This document shows positions 29,925 to 39,727 of a stretch of DNA of 64,000 nucleotides, piece by piece. Under the pieces are notes generated by a model. It had not been told where the DNA came from, did not search any database, and saw only the letters and a program-made list of their open reading frames with translations. The translations under genes and the position numbers were made by a program. How positions within the stretch are numbered: position 1 is the first letter of the stretch; each line of letters starts with the position of its first letter. Source of the stretch: JAPORK01 sp026710285 (GTDB lineage: Bacteria > Pseudomonadota > Gammaproteobacteria > Pseudomonadales > Endozoicomonadaceae); assembly GCA_965201045.1 (NCBI GenBank), contig OZ241746.1:1240001-1304000 (forward strand). The letters run 5' to 3'.

Positions 29925-31274
29925 TCAGCCATAGCCAGATAGCTTGTGTTCAAGATAATGGATATTAACCCCACCTTCAGCAAAATTAGGATCATCCATC
30001 AACTCTTTTAGCAGTGGAATAGTAGTATCAATGCCTTCAATGATAAATTCATCAAGGGCATTACGCATTCGGGCCATAGCCACTGCACGGTTTGGTCCCC
30101 AGGTAATGAGCTTGGCAATCAGTGCGTCATAGTGAGACGGAACTTTGTAGCCCTGATAAATATGTGAATCAACACGAACACCGTTACCACCAGGGATATG
30201 CAAATAAGTAATTGTTCCAGGTGACGGCATAAAGGTTTGTGAATTTTCAGCATTAATACGACACTCAAATGAGTGTCCGGTAAAAGTTATATTTTTCTGT
30301 TCTGTAATACTAAGCGGTAAGTTTGCGGCAACACGCAGTTGTTCTTTAACAATATCTACACCGGAAATTTCTTCAGAAACAGGGTGTTCCACCTGAACGC
30401 GTGTATTCATTTCAATGAAATAAAACTCACCTTCTTCATAAAGAAATTCAAATGTACCCGCACCTACATAACCAATATCAAGACAAGCTTTTACACAAAC
30501 ATCAGCAATTGCCTGCAGTTTCTGTTGTGAAATTCCAGGTGCCGGCGCCTCTTCAATAACTTTTTGGTGACGTCGCTGCAAAGAGCAGTCACGAGTTCCT
30601 ATGTGCGTTGCATTGCCGTAGTTATCTGCGAGTACCTGAATTTCCACATGCCTTGGATGTTGAAGAAATTTTTCCAGATAAACACCACTGTTATTAAAGG
30701 CAGCTTTTGCTTCCGCCTTTGTTAATTCAATGGCGCTGGCAAGTTCGCTCGCATCATATACAATGCGCATACCACGACCACCCCCACCACCAGAGGCTTT
30801 AATAATTACCGGATAACCAATATTTGCAGCGAGATCGAGATTTTCTTTAACATTATTTGAAAGCAAGCCATTTGAACCCGGTACAGTGGGGACGTTGACT
30901 TTTTTCATGGCTTTAATAGCCTGTACTTTATCTCCCATCATGCTGATAACATCAGGTTTTGGACCAATAAAGATAAACCCGCTCTTTTCTACCTGTTCTG
31001 CAAAAGCTGCATTTTCAGATAAAAAACCATATCCCGGATGAATAGCGGTTGCATAAGTTACCTCTGCCGTACAAATTAATGCCGGTATATTCAAATAACT
31101 ATCTGTCGGGCTATTAGGACCAATACATACTGATTCATCAGCCAGACGAACATGCATTAAGTCTTTATCAGCCTTAGAGTGAGCTGCAACGGTTTTAATA
31201 CCAAGCTCTTTGCAAGCCCTTAAAATACGCAGTGCAATTTCACCACGGTTTGCAATTAATACTTTTTCTAACAT
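29925..31274 (-). CDS. accC: Biotin carboxylase subunit of acetyl-CoA carboxylase
   Basis: 449 aa, the usual length. It carboxylates the biotin on AccB using ATP and bicarbonate, the first step of fatty-acid synthesis in the cytoplasm. It begins MLEKVLIANRGEIALRILRA. It has the ATP-grasp glycine loop KASGGGGGRGMRIV (~residues 159-172) and the catalytic stretch EMNTRVQVEHPVSEEISG. The gene lies 46 bases after accB in the same direction, as in the common aroQ-accB-accC order. Nothing is missing, and codon use fits a core gene. Confidence 0.97.
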   Translation of the reverse strand: MLEKVLIANRGEIALRILRACKELGIKTVAAHSKADKDLMHVRLADESVCIGPNSPTDSYLNIPALICTAEVTYATAIHPGYGFLSENAAFAEQVEKSGFIFIGPKPDVISMMGDKVQAIKAMKKVNVPTVPGSNGLLSNNVKENLDLAANIGYPVIIKASGGGGGRGMRIVYDASELASAIELTKAEAKAAFNNSGVYLEKFLQHPRHVEIQVLADNYGNATHIGTRDCSLQRRHQKVIEEAPAPGISQQKLQAIADVCVKACLDIGYVGAGTFEFLYEEGEFYFIEMNTRVQVEHPVSEEISGVDIVKEQLRVAANLPLSITEQKNITFTGHSFECRINAENSQTFMPSPGTITYLHIPGGNGVRVDSHIYQGYKVPSHYDALIAKLITWGPNRAVAMARMRNALDEFIIEGIDTTIPLLKELMDDPNFAEGGVNIHYLEHKLSGYG

Positions 31275-31320
31275 AAAACAGACACCAGTATGTATTCAAC
31301 CTGCTTCTGATTTCAACAGT

Positions 31321-31791
31321 TTAAGCAATGACAAATAATGGTTGATCAAACTCAACAGGCTGACCATTTTCAACTAAAATGCTTTTAATTACTCCGGTTT
31401 TATCAGCTTTAATCTGATTCATCATTTTCATGGCTTCAACAATACATAAAACATCACCTTCATTAACGTGTTGTCCTACTTCACAAAATACCGGAGCTGT
31501 GGGTGAAGGTGAACTGTAAAATGTGCCAACCATAGGCGAACAAACCTGATGACCAAAAATTTCCTCTCTTTCTTCCGGGGTACCTGTCTCAACAGGGATT
31601 GCATTTTGTGCAGCAGGCATTACAGGGGCTGCACCCGACGGAGGTGCGGCATAATGTACCTGCTGGGGAGCGGGCGCTGCGTTAGAATATCTGCTAATGC
31701 GGATAGACTCTTCTCCTTCCTTGATTTCCAGCTCATCAATACAGGAGGCCTGTAACAGGTCAATTAATTTTTTTACTTTGCGTATATCCAT
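31321..31791 (-). CDS. accB: Biotin carboxyl carrier protein of acetyl-CoA carboxylase
   Basis: 156 aa. It carries biotin for AccC and the carboxyltransferase. The N-terminal ~35 residues (MDIRKVKKLIDLL...) are the usual docking segment, followed by a Pro/Ala-rich linker (~38-75) and the biotinyl domain with EAMKMMNQI; Lys122 is the expected biotin site. GAGA lies about 9 bases before the ATG. It is cotranscribed with accC downstream; a 157-base spacer separates it from aroQ upstream. Confidence 0.97.
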   Translation of the reverse strand: MDIRKVKKLIDLLQASCIDELEIKEGEESIRISRYSNAAPAPQQVHYAAPPSGAAPVMPAAQNAIPVETGTPEEREEIFGHQVCSPMVGTFYSSPSPTAPVFCEVGQHVNEGDVLCIVEAMKMMNQIKADKTGVIKSILVENGQPVEFDQPLFVIA

Positions 31792-31948
31792 ACAAAATTC
31801 TCAAATATCATTACAATAAAATTATTTATTCAGTATTTTTCAGTTTTTAATCACTTAAAATTCAGGTTTTTTTGCAAGAATCTGAATTAAACTGTCATTC
31901 ATTAGCTGTTGTATTGCTATTTTATATTTTTATCAAACACTTTCAAAA

Positions 31949-32401
31949 TCAATCATTTTGATTATTTTTTAAATAGTTAACTGCTGCTGTAAATGCTAAT
32001 TCATAGCCGTGTGCTCCAAAACCACAAATAACACCGACAGCAATATCAGAAAAAAAAGAGTGCTGCCTGAAGCTTTCCCGACCATAAATATTTGATAAAT
32101 GCACTTCAATAAAAGGTATAGCAACGCAGAGCAAAGCATCTCTTAATGCAATGCTCGTATGGGTAAATGCAGCAGGATTAAAGATTATAAAACTGGTCTT
32201 ATCTGCCTGAACTGCATGAATCCGCTCAATTAACTCATGTTCCGCATTACTTTGAAACACAGACAGGTGGTGTCCTGCCTGTTTGGCTTGTGTGACTAAT
32301 TTTGCGTTAATCATATCCAGAGTATCAGTTCCGTAATGTACCGCTTCTCGCTTCCCCTGCAAATTCAAATTTGGACCATGGAGTAAAAGTAATTGAGCCA
32401 T
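31949..32401 (-). CDS. aroQ: 3-dehydroquinate dehydratase, type II
   Basis: 150 aa. It converts 3-dehydroquinate to 3-dehydroshikimate in the shikimate pathway. Family marks are LLLHGPNLNLQGKRE near the start, the catalytic Tyr in AVHYGTDTL, and NPAAFTHTSIALRDAL and EVHLSNIYGRESFRQHS with the active-site His and Arg. The usual NPGAYTHTS reads NPAAFTHTS, a mild change. It is first of an aroQ-accB-accC set, a common gammaproteobacterial arrangement. Confidence 0.96.
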   Translation of the reverse strand: MAQLLLLHGPNLNLQGKREAVHYGTDTLDMINAKLVTQAKQAGHHLSVFQSNAEHELIERIHAVQADKTSFIIFNPAAFTHTSIALRDALLCVAIPFIEVHLSNIYGRESFRQHSFFSDIAVGVICGFGAHGYELAFTAAVNYLKNNQND

Positions 32402-32837
32402 CTGTTAATCTCTTATAGTATTTTTGCGCATTGTGATACACTATGCCTGAATTGTCCAACTCCGATATTTGTGTAAGAGTATTATAAAAAAACTAACACA
32501 GAAAAAAAAGCTATTATATTAATTAACCAAACACAGCGCTTTCGCAGTGACCGGCTTTTATAGCCTGAAACCCCTGAAACACTGATCTGAAATTCGGCAA
32601 ATGAGGTGTTTGTTACCATCAACAACCAGCATGTGCAACCATAAAAACCAGACTAAAGATTTGATTTTATTTGCTTTATATAAAACCATATTATGTCAGT
32701 TACGTAAACCCTCAAATATAAAAGTGGATTTTTACTACTTTCAGACAAAACAATATGATAGCACAATAATTAATTTTGATGGTCCGGAGCATGAATATTT
32801 CAAAATCAATTGGTAAATATCAACGAGGAATCTGTAA
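32402..32837. other. Intergenic region between divergent aroQ and transporter genes
   Basis: 436 bases between divergent genes, so it should hold both promoters. On the minus strand TTGGAC and TATCAC about 15 bases apart lie upstream of aroQ, a weak promoter candidate. A 71-codon plus-strand frame at 32601 has no family signal and no clear ribosome-binding site, so it is not called. Confidence 0.4.
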
Positions 32838-34058
32838 ATGAATGTACGGCAAAATTATCAACTAGCGTTTTTTTTGATCCTTCCTGCATTTTTTTCCTGG
32901 GGATTTACATCTTCTTTAAATGCACTACTGGCTCCACAGTTACAAACGCTGTTTCATCTTGATTATGCCATGTCTATGCTAGTGCAAAGCTTTTACTTTG
33001 CAGCTTATGGATTATTTCCTGTTCCAATAACCAGACTCATTCTAAAAATAGGTCATCAACAAACGATTGTTATCGGTTTTACTATTGCTGCCTGTGGCTG
33101 CTTAATATTTATCCCTGCATCTTACGCTGCGCACTATGCATTTTATCTGGTCGGTGTTTTTACTATTTCAACCGGAGCCGTTATGCTTGAAGTGACTTGC
33201 AACCCGTATGTTTCTTTATTAGGAAAACCGGAAAACTCTTCATCTCGCTTAACTTTTGCACAAGCCTTTACCGGTGCCGGCTTTGTAGTCGCTCCACTTG
33301 TTGCGACACTTTTGTTACTGAGACCTGGCAACATTGCCAATCAAGTCAGGATTACATATGGTGCTCTGGCGGTGATTTTATTGCTACTTGCAATGATCAT
33401 TTTTTTCTTACCACTGCCGGCTTTACACCAACACTTCGGAATAGAAAAAACTAAGCATACCGATAAAGACCCCACCAATAAACAAAAAAATCATCTTACA
33501 TTTACAGCATTTCCGGGATTATGGTTTGGTTGCTTAGCGCTCTTTATAGATTGCGGTTTAGAAATGACAATTGGCAGTTTTTTGATGCGGTTTATTCAGC
33601 ACGTTAAAAATATTTCAGCAGCGCAGGCTGCACAGCAGGTAACGATTTTCTGGTTACTATTCTTATGCGGTCGTTTTACCGGTGTTGTTTTACTACGTTA
33701 TATCACCTCAACAGCGTTACTCTGTGTAGCAACACTTTCTGGCAGCACATTTGTTGCTCTTGCCATTAGCCTGCACAACCCCAATTATGCTGTTGTATTT
33801 ATGTTAATGACAGGTCTGTGCAATTCTGTTTTGTTCCCAATAATATTTAGCAGAGCATTACAGGGGCTTGGTAAAAAAACTATAGCTGGTTCAGCTTACC
33901 TTAGTACCGCCATCACTGGTGGTGCAGTTACACCATTGTTGCAAGGCTTCTTTGCTGACACTTTTTCATTACACACTTCGTTTTTAGTTCCTTTATTAAG
34001 TTATCTGATTGTTTTTACTTATGCTATTGGTTCAAAATATTTGTTACCACATGATTAG
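32838..34058 (+). CDS. Major facilitator sugar transporter, FHS (FucP/GluP) family
   Basis: 406 aa with about twelve hydrophobic segments; inner membrane. The FHS family imports fucose, glucose or galactose with protons. Family-like marks are FFSWGFTSSLNALLAPQLQ in helix 1, CNPYVSLLGKPENSSSRLTF and AQAFTGAGFVVAPL, close to the NPY and SSRLTFAQAF motifs of GluP-type proteins. GAGGA lies 8 bases before the ATG. The substrate cannot be told. It stands alone between aroQ and the SprT-like gene. Confidence 0.85.
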   Translation: MNVRQNYQLAFFLILPAFFSWGFTSSLNALLAPQLQTLFHLDYAMSMLVQSFYFAAYGLFPVPITRLILKIGHQQTIVIGFTIAACGCLIFIPASYAAHYAFYLVGVFTISTGAVMLEVTCNPYVSLLGKPENSSSRLTFAQAFTGAGFVVAPLVATLLLLRPGNIANQVRITYGALAVILLLLAMIIFFLPLPALHQHFGIEKTKHTDKDPTNKQKNHLTFTAFPGLWFGCLALFIDCGLEMTIGSFLMRFIQHVKNISAAQAAQQVTIFWLLFLCGRFTGVVLLRYITSTALLCVATLSGSTFVALAISLHNPNYAVVFMLMTGLCNSVLFPIIFSRALQGLGKKTIAGSAYLSTAITGGAVTPLLQGFFADTFSLHTSFLVPLLSYLIVFTYAIGSKYLLPHD

Positions 34059-34181
34059 CCGGGAAGATCGGAGCCGATAACTGCTCAATAAAATCCCTTG
34101 ACGTTACCATACGATAAAGATAGACTACGGACTTTATCACAAATAATATCGTTGTAAATATTGTTTGCAGGAGTATGTCAG

Positions 34182-34832
34182 GTGCGGGTTATAACTGCCG
34201 ACTTTGAAGGTGCAGCCTTTGCACCGGGCACAAAAGTTTCATTCAAAAGCCAGAAAAATACTATCCTTAACGGAGTTATACAAAAATTATTTATCAGGCA
34301 TGCAAGAGTGATTACCGCACAAGAAAATTGGGACGTTGCATACAAATTTCTGACCATCAGGGAAAAAACAACACCTCCAGCAATGCCGCTCCATGAGACT
34401 GAAGCTTTAGGTAAACAGCTCATCAAAAAACACCAATCTGAAAGTGCTCTTGATGCCGACTGGCAATTTGGATTTGATCTTGCCCCTGCACGTGGAGGTA
34501 TCTGCCGCTATACAGAAAAATTAATTACACTTTCCGTTACCTTCTGTCTGAAGGCATCACGACAGGAAATTACTGATACAATTCTGCATGAAATTGCACA
34601 CGCCATTGCTGGTCACAGGCATGGACATAACAGAACATGGAAGGCAATTGCACAGCGCATTGGATGTGCAGGTGAACGATGTCATGAGATTAAACATACT
34701 GTTCCAGGTTGGCGAGGGCAGTGTGACTGTAGCAATCAGTGGACACGTCAGCGCCTGTCACGACAGGCCAGACGGTTTGTATGCAGGTCATGCAAAGGAC
34801 AAATCCGCTGGAGACAGGAAACAGTAACCTGA
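34182..34832 (+). CDS. SprT-like zinc metalloprotease-family protein
   Basis: 216 aa from the GTG at 34182, chosen because AGGAG lies 8 bases upstream; a TTG at 34161 would overlap that site. The core holds HEIAHAIAGHRHGHNRTWK (HExxH plus a third His ~10 residues later), the SprT/Spartan-type metal site, and a C-terminal treble-clef-like set of Cys (CDCSNQW, FVCRSCKG) suggesting zinc binding. The N-terminal ~85 residues are not recognised. SprT-like domains in eukaryotes cleave DNA-protein crosslinks; the bacterial role is unclear. Confidence 0.8.
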   Translation: MRVITADFEGAAFAPGTKVSFKSQKNTILNGVIQKLFIRHARVITAQENWDVAYKFLTIREKTTPPAMPLHETEALGKQLIKKHQSESALDADWQFGFDLAPARGGICRYTEKLITLSVTFCLKASRQEITDTILHEIAHAIAGHRHGHNRTWKAIAQRIGCAGERCHEIKHTVPGWRGQCDCSNQWTRQRLSRQARRFVCRSCKGQIRWRQETVT

Positions 34833-34879
34833 TATCTTTTTGCTGATTGCTGTCTTTTAATTGCTGACCTTATAATTCA

Positions 34880-35020
34880 GAGGGTTTATCTTCTTCAGAA
34901 TATACCAATCTTTCAAAGGCACAGCCGTGGGATGAGCCTGTCGGAGCCTGATCGCTTTCCCCCAAGGCTTCGACTCCACTCAACCTCAGTCTTTCATGCA
35001 CAAACGCTTGAATAAAAATC
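34880..35020. mobile_element. Degenerate MITE-type palindrome
   Basis: Left arm at about 34925-34948 (CCGTGGGATGAGCCTGTCGG) and right arm at about 34964-34988 match the inner palindrome of the MITE at 8584, and AATATACCAATCTTTC is the inverse of its flanking motif. No intact termini. Confidence 0.5.
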
Positions 35021-35198
35021 AGGGAAGTGTTAATAAACAAGCTTTGGAATTTATTGTTTTATATAGACCTCAAAATAAAAAGTAAGTTCGGGCAAAGGGT
35101 TATGCTTTCAGCTAACACACAACAATAGTTATCTGCTGAACTAACATTACACACCATGCATCTTTAGACGTTTAATCCCACACAATTGGCAAAATCAT

Positions 35199-35455
35199 TT
35201 AGTAACCTGGTTTTCTCCCCGCCTCTATATCTTTTTTTCGCTCCCGATCCAAAAATTCCCGCTCACTCCTTTTGTTTTCTCGGGCCTGTCTTCTTATCAT
35301 GTCGTCTATTTTTTTTAACTGTTCTGTTCCATTGCCTGCTCAAACATACGGTCTGCCTCCTTTCGCTTATCAGGGTCTCCTCGACCCGATGTTGACAAAA
35401 TCTCTGCTACAGGAAAGTTGTTCATCAAAGGAACATCTATAGGCATAAAATCCAT
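35199..35455 (-). pseudogene. Small gene broken by a frameshift, family unknown
   Basis: The frame opens with ATG at 35455 and reads MDFMPIDVPLMNNFPVAEIL, continuing through DKRKEADRMFEQAMEQ to a stop. The next frame continues at once with LKKIDDMIRRQARENKRSER and ends FLDRERKKDIEAGRKPGY at 35199. The switch falls at a TTAAAAAAAA run, and the span is 257 bases, not a multiple of three. The joined product would be about 85 residues, charged and helical. I do not recognise it. Confidence 0.5.
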
Positions 35456-35770
35456 AATAATACTCTTGTTTAAGTTTATAGTATTAATAGGTGAACTTAT
35501 GTTGTATATACTTGTTCAATCATCATCGCTCATTGTACTTCATTCATGAGATCCTTGTATATAAAAAAACCATCTAAAAATCATTTATCTTATAAAGGGT
35601 TATAACAGAATAACAGCGTTTTTCTCTCGAAAAAAAGCTCTTGAGCAAAAGTCAGTACAATGGTGTGGTACCCTGACAACAATTCAGGCAGCCGCTGCAA
35701 AGTATTTGTTTCGATTGCTGATACATGAAATGCGTGGAGTTCCATAACATATTCTGGAGGTAAAAAATAG

Positions 35771-36264
35771 ACATATCCGTTAGCAGCGTATCAGGCAGCA
35801 AATAAACCGTTAATTCTATATATGCAGATCCTACCATTCAAAAACATTTTGTGCTTGTTGATGTCCAACATAAAGCAGAGGAAGCATTTGATCGAATCAA
35901 TTGTAAAGATCAGGCGAATATGCTGCAAGCATAAAGAGGTTTCATTTATACAACTTTCATGCGTAGCGCAAGACAAGTTGTTAATAACATTGCAAAATAT
36001 TTTTACAACAATGGCAACAATGACAATACAAATGATTCCGCCAATAAAGATAGTGATTTTTCTGATACAGTAAGCGCCTCTGTTCATAGAGAAGAGTGTA
36101 TTCCTGGTGTAGCCAATGATGCTTTTGATAAAAAAGATAAGTTAATTTTTGGTGGTGTTTATATTATTCTGCCTTATATCGATACACCTTTAATTGTAGG
36201 TAAATACTCTCAAAGCATGGTCGTAAATGAGCAGACTTGCTGCATATATCTGCCCCTTGGATGA
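35771..36264 (+). pseudogene. Degenerate copy of an unknown gene family (copy 1)
   Basis: Homologous to the sequence at 39086. The start codon has changed from ATG to ATA (AAAAATAGACATATCC), and two in-frame TAA codons occur, after AAA and after CAAGCA. The rest of the frame stays open to the TGA at 36264, reading MRSARQVVNNIAKYFY and later LIFGGVYIILPYIDTPL. About 164 codons. Function unknown. The ~90 bases upstream are also shared with copy 2, so the promoter was duplicated too. Confidence 0.6.
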
Positions 36265-36306
36265 TGGCTACATTATTTTATGCAGAAGTCTGCTCATACA
36301 GTTAGC

Positions 36307-38442
36307 TTATTGATATTTTTTTCTTTTTGGTAAAAGCATCTGTAGTCTTTTTTCGCATTCCAGGCTGGTTTTAATCTGCAATGCTTCAGACAGATGTCCT
36401 GGTTTTATACCATAAGAATAATGATCCAGTATTGCATCCATGCATTCCAGAGATTGCTTTTCCGTAACAATCATTAGTGCTGTATTACTTGCGTTATTAC
36501 GAATTTCAGAGTTTGTATCTGCTCTCAGTAATACTTTGGTGCAATCCATGTAACCCATATTGATAGCAATCATCAGTGCTGTAGAACCCGATTCAGTTTG
36601 AAAATTAGGGTTTGCGCCTGCTTCGAGTAACAGACTAATGCAACCTGCATTATTTGCCTTGGTAGCGATTATCAGCGCACAGTCCAAATGGTTACTACGA
36701 AGCTCAACAATATTCTCGATTACTGCTTTGAGGTAATCTGCATTACCTATTTGGGCGGCTACTGTCAGTGCTGTAGAATCCAATTGAGTTTGAAAGTTAG
36801 GATTTGCGCCTGCTTCGAGTAACAGACTAATGCAACCTGCACTATTTGCCTTGGTAGCGATTATCAGCGCAAGGTCCAAATGGTCACTACGAAGCTCACC
36901 AATATTATCGATTACTGCTTTGAGGCAATCTGCATTACCTCTTTGGGCGGCTACTGTCAGTGCTGTATATCCGTTTTTAGCCTCAAAGTTCAGGTTTGCA
37001 CCTGCTTTTCTTAATACTTCGATTAATTCTATGTGACCCCCTTTGATAGCCATAAACAGTGCTGTAGCGCCAAATTTATTTTGAACGTTAGGGTTTGCGC
37101 CTGCTTCGAGTAACAAACTAATGCAACCTGCACTATTTGCCTTGGTAGCGATTATCAGCGCACGGTCCAAATGGTCACTACGAAGCTCACCAATATTATC
37201 GATTACTGCTTTGAGGCAATCTGCATTACCTATTTGGGCGGCTACTGTCAGTGCTGTATATCCGTTTCTAGCCTCAAAGTTCAGGTTTGCACCTGCTTTT
37301 CTTAATACTTCGATTAATTCTATGTGACCCCCTTTGATAGCCATAAACAGTGCTGTAGTGCCAAGTTCATTTTGAAAGTTAGGGTTTGCGCCTGCTTCGA
37401 GTAACAAACTAATGCAACCTGCATTATTTACCTTGGCAGCGGCTATCAGCGCACAGCTTAAGTGGTCACTACGAAGCTCAAAAATCTTGATTATTGCTTT
37501 GAGGCAATCTACACTACCTATTTGGGCGGCTTTTGTCAGTGCTGTATGTCCGCTTTTAGTCTTAAGGTTCAGGTTTGCACCTGCTTTTCTTAATACTTCG
37601 ATTAATTCTATGTGACCCCCTTTGATAGCCATAAACAGTGCTGTAGTGCCAAGTTCATTTTGAAAATCAGGTTTTGCGCCTGCTTTTAGTAATGCGTTGA
37701 CGCAATCTGTGCTCTTTGCTCCGGCCGCACGTATAAGTGAGATGCCAAGATTATTCTGCGTAAGCTCAGTAGTAGTGTTCTCTTTTAACGCCTTGATGTC
37801 ATCTGTGCTATTTATGTCAGCAGCTATCATCAATGCTGTATACCCATCTCTATTTTTAATTTCAGTGTCTGCACCTGCTTTTGCTAATGCTATGATGCAC
37901 CCTGTTTTACCTGCTAAGCAGGCCACCATCAGTGCAGTATTACCGTCATATCCCCGGTTATCAATATCAAATTTAGACTTATCAGCGTTCTCAGTTAACG
38001 CTTTGATACAATCTGTGTGACCCTTGTCGGCAGCTATCATCAGTACTGTATATCCATCTTTATTTTGAACTTCAGTATCTGCACCTGCTTCCAGCAACAT
38101 ATTAATGTAATCAGCGTTATCTGCTATGGCAGCCCTCATCAGTGCAGTGTTACCGTCACAATCTTTACTATTAATGTATTGTCTAAGCTTAACGGTGCTC
38201 CCCGTTAACGTTTCAATAAAATCCGGACAATTTCTGCGCTGGTTTGTCGATATCAAAGGCAGATTATTATAACGTGCTGCCATTAATTGATGCTTAACTG
38301 TATCAAACACTTTCTTTGGAATTGCTTTTTTTGCTGCTTTTGAAAAATGTCTTACGGATTTAATGTGTGCTGGTATCTGTATGCCTGCATTCAGGTTACA
38401 ATCTTGCTGCATCGATGTTCCTGGAAGAGATTGATTATACAC
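36307..38442 (-). CDS. Ankyrin-repeat protein
   Basis: 711 aa. Start GTG at 38442 with AGGAG 6 bases upstream. The N-terminal ~90 residues are unrecognised (no signal peptide). From about residue 92 onward ankyrin repeats follow with the usual G-x-TALM-x-A-A-x-x-G and LLEAGANP pattern, roughly 17 in all. The middle is a higher-order repeat of 97 residues (291 bp) containing three ankyrin units, present about three times and nearly identical. The C-terminus reads LECEKRLQMLLPKRKKYQ. Ankyrin arrays bind proteins, and in intracellular bacteria are often effectors; the partner is unknown. Confidence 0.9.
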   Translation of the reverse strand: MYNQSLPGTSMQQDCNLNAGIQIPAHIKSVRHFSKAAKKAIPKKVFDTVKHQLMAARYNNLPLISTNQRRNCPDFIETLTGSTVKLRQYINSKDCDGNTALMRAAIADNADYINMLLEAGADTEVQNKDGYTVLMIAADKGHTDCIKALTENADKSKFDIDNRGYDGNTALMVACLAGKTGCIIALAKAGADTEIKNRDGYTALMIAADINSTDDIKALKENTTTELTQNNLGISLIRAAGAKSTDCVNALLKAGAKPDFQNELGTTALFMAIKGGHIELIEVLRKAGANLNLKTKSGHTALTKAAQIGSVDCLKAIIKIFELRSDHLSCALIAAAKVNNAGCISLLLEAGANPNFQNELGTTALFMAIKGGHIELIEVLRKAGANLNFEARNGYTALTVAAQIGNADCLKAVIDNIGELRSDHLDRALIIATKANSAGCISLLLEAGANPNVQNKFGATALFMAIKGGHIELIEVLRKAGANLNFEAKNGYTALTVAAQRGNADCLKAVIDNIGELRSDHLDLALIIATKANSAGCISLLLEAGANPNFQTQLDSTALTVAAQIGNADYLKAVIENIVELRSNHLDCALIIATKANNAGCISLLLEAGANPNFQTESGSTALMIAINMGYMDCTKVLLRADTNSEIRNNASNTALMIVTEKQSLECMDAILDHYSYGIKPGHLSEALQIKTSLECEKRLQMLLPKRKKYQ
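36790..37660 (-). repeat. 291-bp internal repeats in the ankyrin gene
   Basis: Blocks starting near 36830, 37121 and 37412 repeat every 291 bp, with long stretches of identity (for example GATTAATTCTATGTGACCCC recurs near 37020, 37312 and 37602). Each block is 97 codons. Confidence 0.85.
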
Positions 38443-38695
38443 TATTTACTCCTGGTATATATTAATTTTCGGGGATTGCTGGATTGCAATAAAGGCGAAC
38501 AATAATTGGGAAAAGATATTTTACAGTTATTTTTTTTGAATAACAACCTTTTTAATCGATAACTGTGGAGAAATTCATCATTAGGATGACACAATAAAAA
38601 TATTCTCAGAGTATGGGTGTGAAGACTTCTGTATTGTATCCCTTTTGGTTACAGCGACAGTGCATCTTAGTAGCAAGTCAATGCATATGGTCAGC

Positions 38696-38765
38696 TTATT
38701 GATATCCTGCTCTTTTTGGTAAAAACCTCTGCAGGCTTTCTTTGCATTCCAGTTTGGTTTCAACA
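38696..38765 (-). pseudogene. 3' tail of a lost ankyrin-gene paralogue
   Basis: On the minus strand it reads VETKLECKESLQRFLPKRAG then YQ and stop, lining up with the end of the intact ankyrin protein (IKTSLECEKRLQMLLPKRKKYQ). About 70 bases survive; the upstream part is gone. Confidence 0.65.
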
Positions 38766-39085
38766 ACTTGCTTTCGCCACCGCCAGTGACGAATTTACTG
38801 CTTTGGGTCTCAGTTTTTTTAAGCTTTAAGCATCATATTTATTCTGGTTTTAAACGTTCTCACTCTTGTTGCATTACATATATCTGAACCTTATAGATTA
38901 TTGTGTTGTAAAGGGTGTTTTCTGTCAGATGCGGTTTTTTGATGGTGTTTTCGATCGTACGTGATATCATAGCAGCAAACTTTCTTAAACTACTACTCTG
39001 ACAACAATTCAGGCTGCTGCAAAATATTTATTTTGGTTGCTGATACAAGTACGTGGAGTTTTATAATATATTACAGAGATAAAAA

Positions 39086-39389
39086 ATGGACATATCTGCC
39101 AACACTGTATCAGGCAGCAAAGAAACATCTAGTTCTGTATATGAAGATCCTACCATTCAAAAACACGCTGTGATTGTTGGCGTTCAACATAAGGCACAGG
39201 AAGCATTTGATCAAATCAATTGCAAAGAGTCAGTCAAATATGCTGCAAGCGCAAGGAGGTTTTATTTGCACAGCTTCTATGCGTAGTGCAAGACAAGCCG
39301 TTAATAATATTGCAAAACATTATTGCTGTAGCGGCAATGATGACAATACAAATGATTCCATTAATAAAGCACATACACTCGGAGTTTGA
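39086..39389 (+). pseudogene. Degenerate copy of an unknown gene family (copy 2)
   Basis: Starts ATG (MDISANTVSGSKETSSSVYE) and matches 35771 onward. A one-base indel around GAGTCAGTC shifts the frame, ending at TAG near 39284; the other frame continues with MRSARQAVNNIAKHY and stops near 39389, where mobile-element-like sequence begins. The C-terminal part seen in copy 1 is absent. Function unknown. Confidence 0.55.
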
Positions 39390-39660
39390 CATCCACTCCC
39401 TAAAGGCTGTCTCTTAGCCCGAATATTTCATACCTACACACTAAGCGACAGCTTTTGATAACAGATTTAATTCAAAATTTATCTTAAAATCTCTTTGTTT
39501 ATAGCATATTAAGTTGTTTTGTGTTTCCTGGCAGATGAAAAATTAAAAAAATACAATACATGCAAAGTGTACCTTGCAACTTTTAGTTAAATTTTATTGT
39601 AACTATATGAAAATTAATAAAAATATCTACTTCTCTACCTTTTAGGTATGAAATATTCAG
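39387..39660. mobile_element. Non-coding inverted-repeat element remnant
   Basis: Starts with TTTGACATCCACTCCCTAAA then CTGTCTCTTAGCCC (39407-39420), like the MITE and hairpin junction at 8814-8841. Arms GAATATTTCATACCT (39421) and AGGTATGAAATATTC (39644-39658) are inverted copies ~210 bases apart. No reading frame between them. It sits between the broken gene copy and the first LRR gene. Confidence 0.5.
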
Positions 39661-39727
39661 GTTAGCTGGGTTGGTAGGTTTCAGGGTACCACATCACCCA
39701 GCGTACTGTCAGATCAGATGTGATTCA

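Noticed and set aside
32601..32816. 71-codon frame upstream of the transporter
   Set aside because: No ribosome-binding site or recognisable family, and it lies in the expected promoter region.
36830..38208. Plus-strand frames opposite the ankyrin gene
   Set aside because: They repeat every 291 bp because the ankyrin gene does; antisense shadows.
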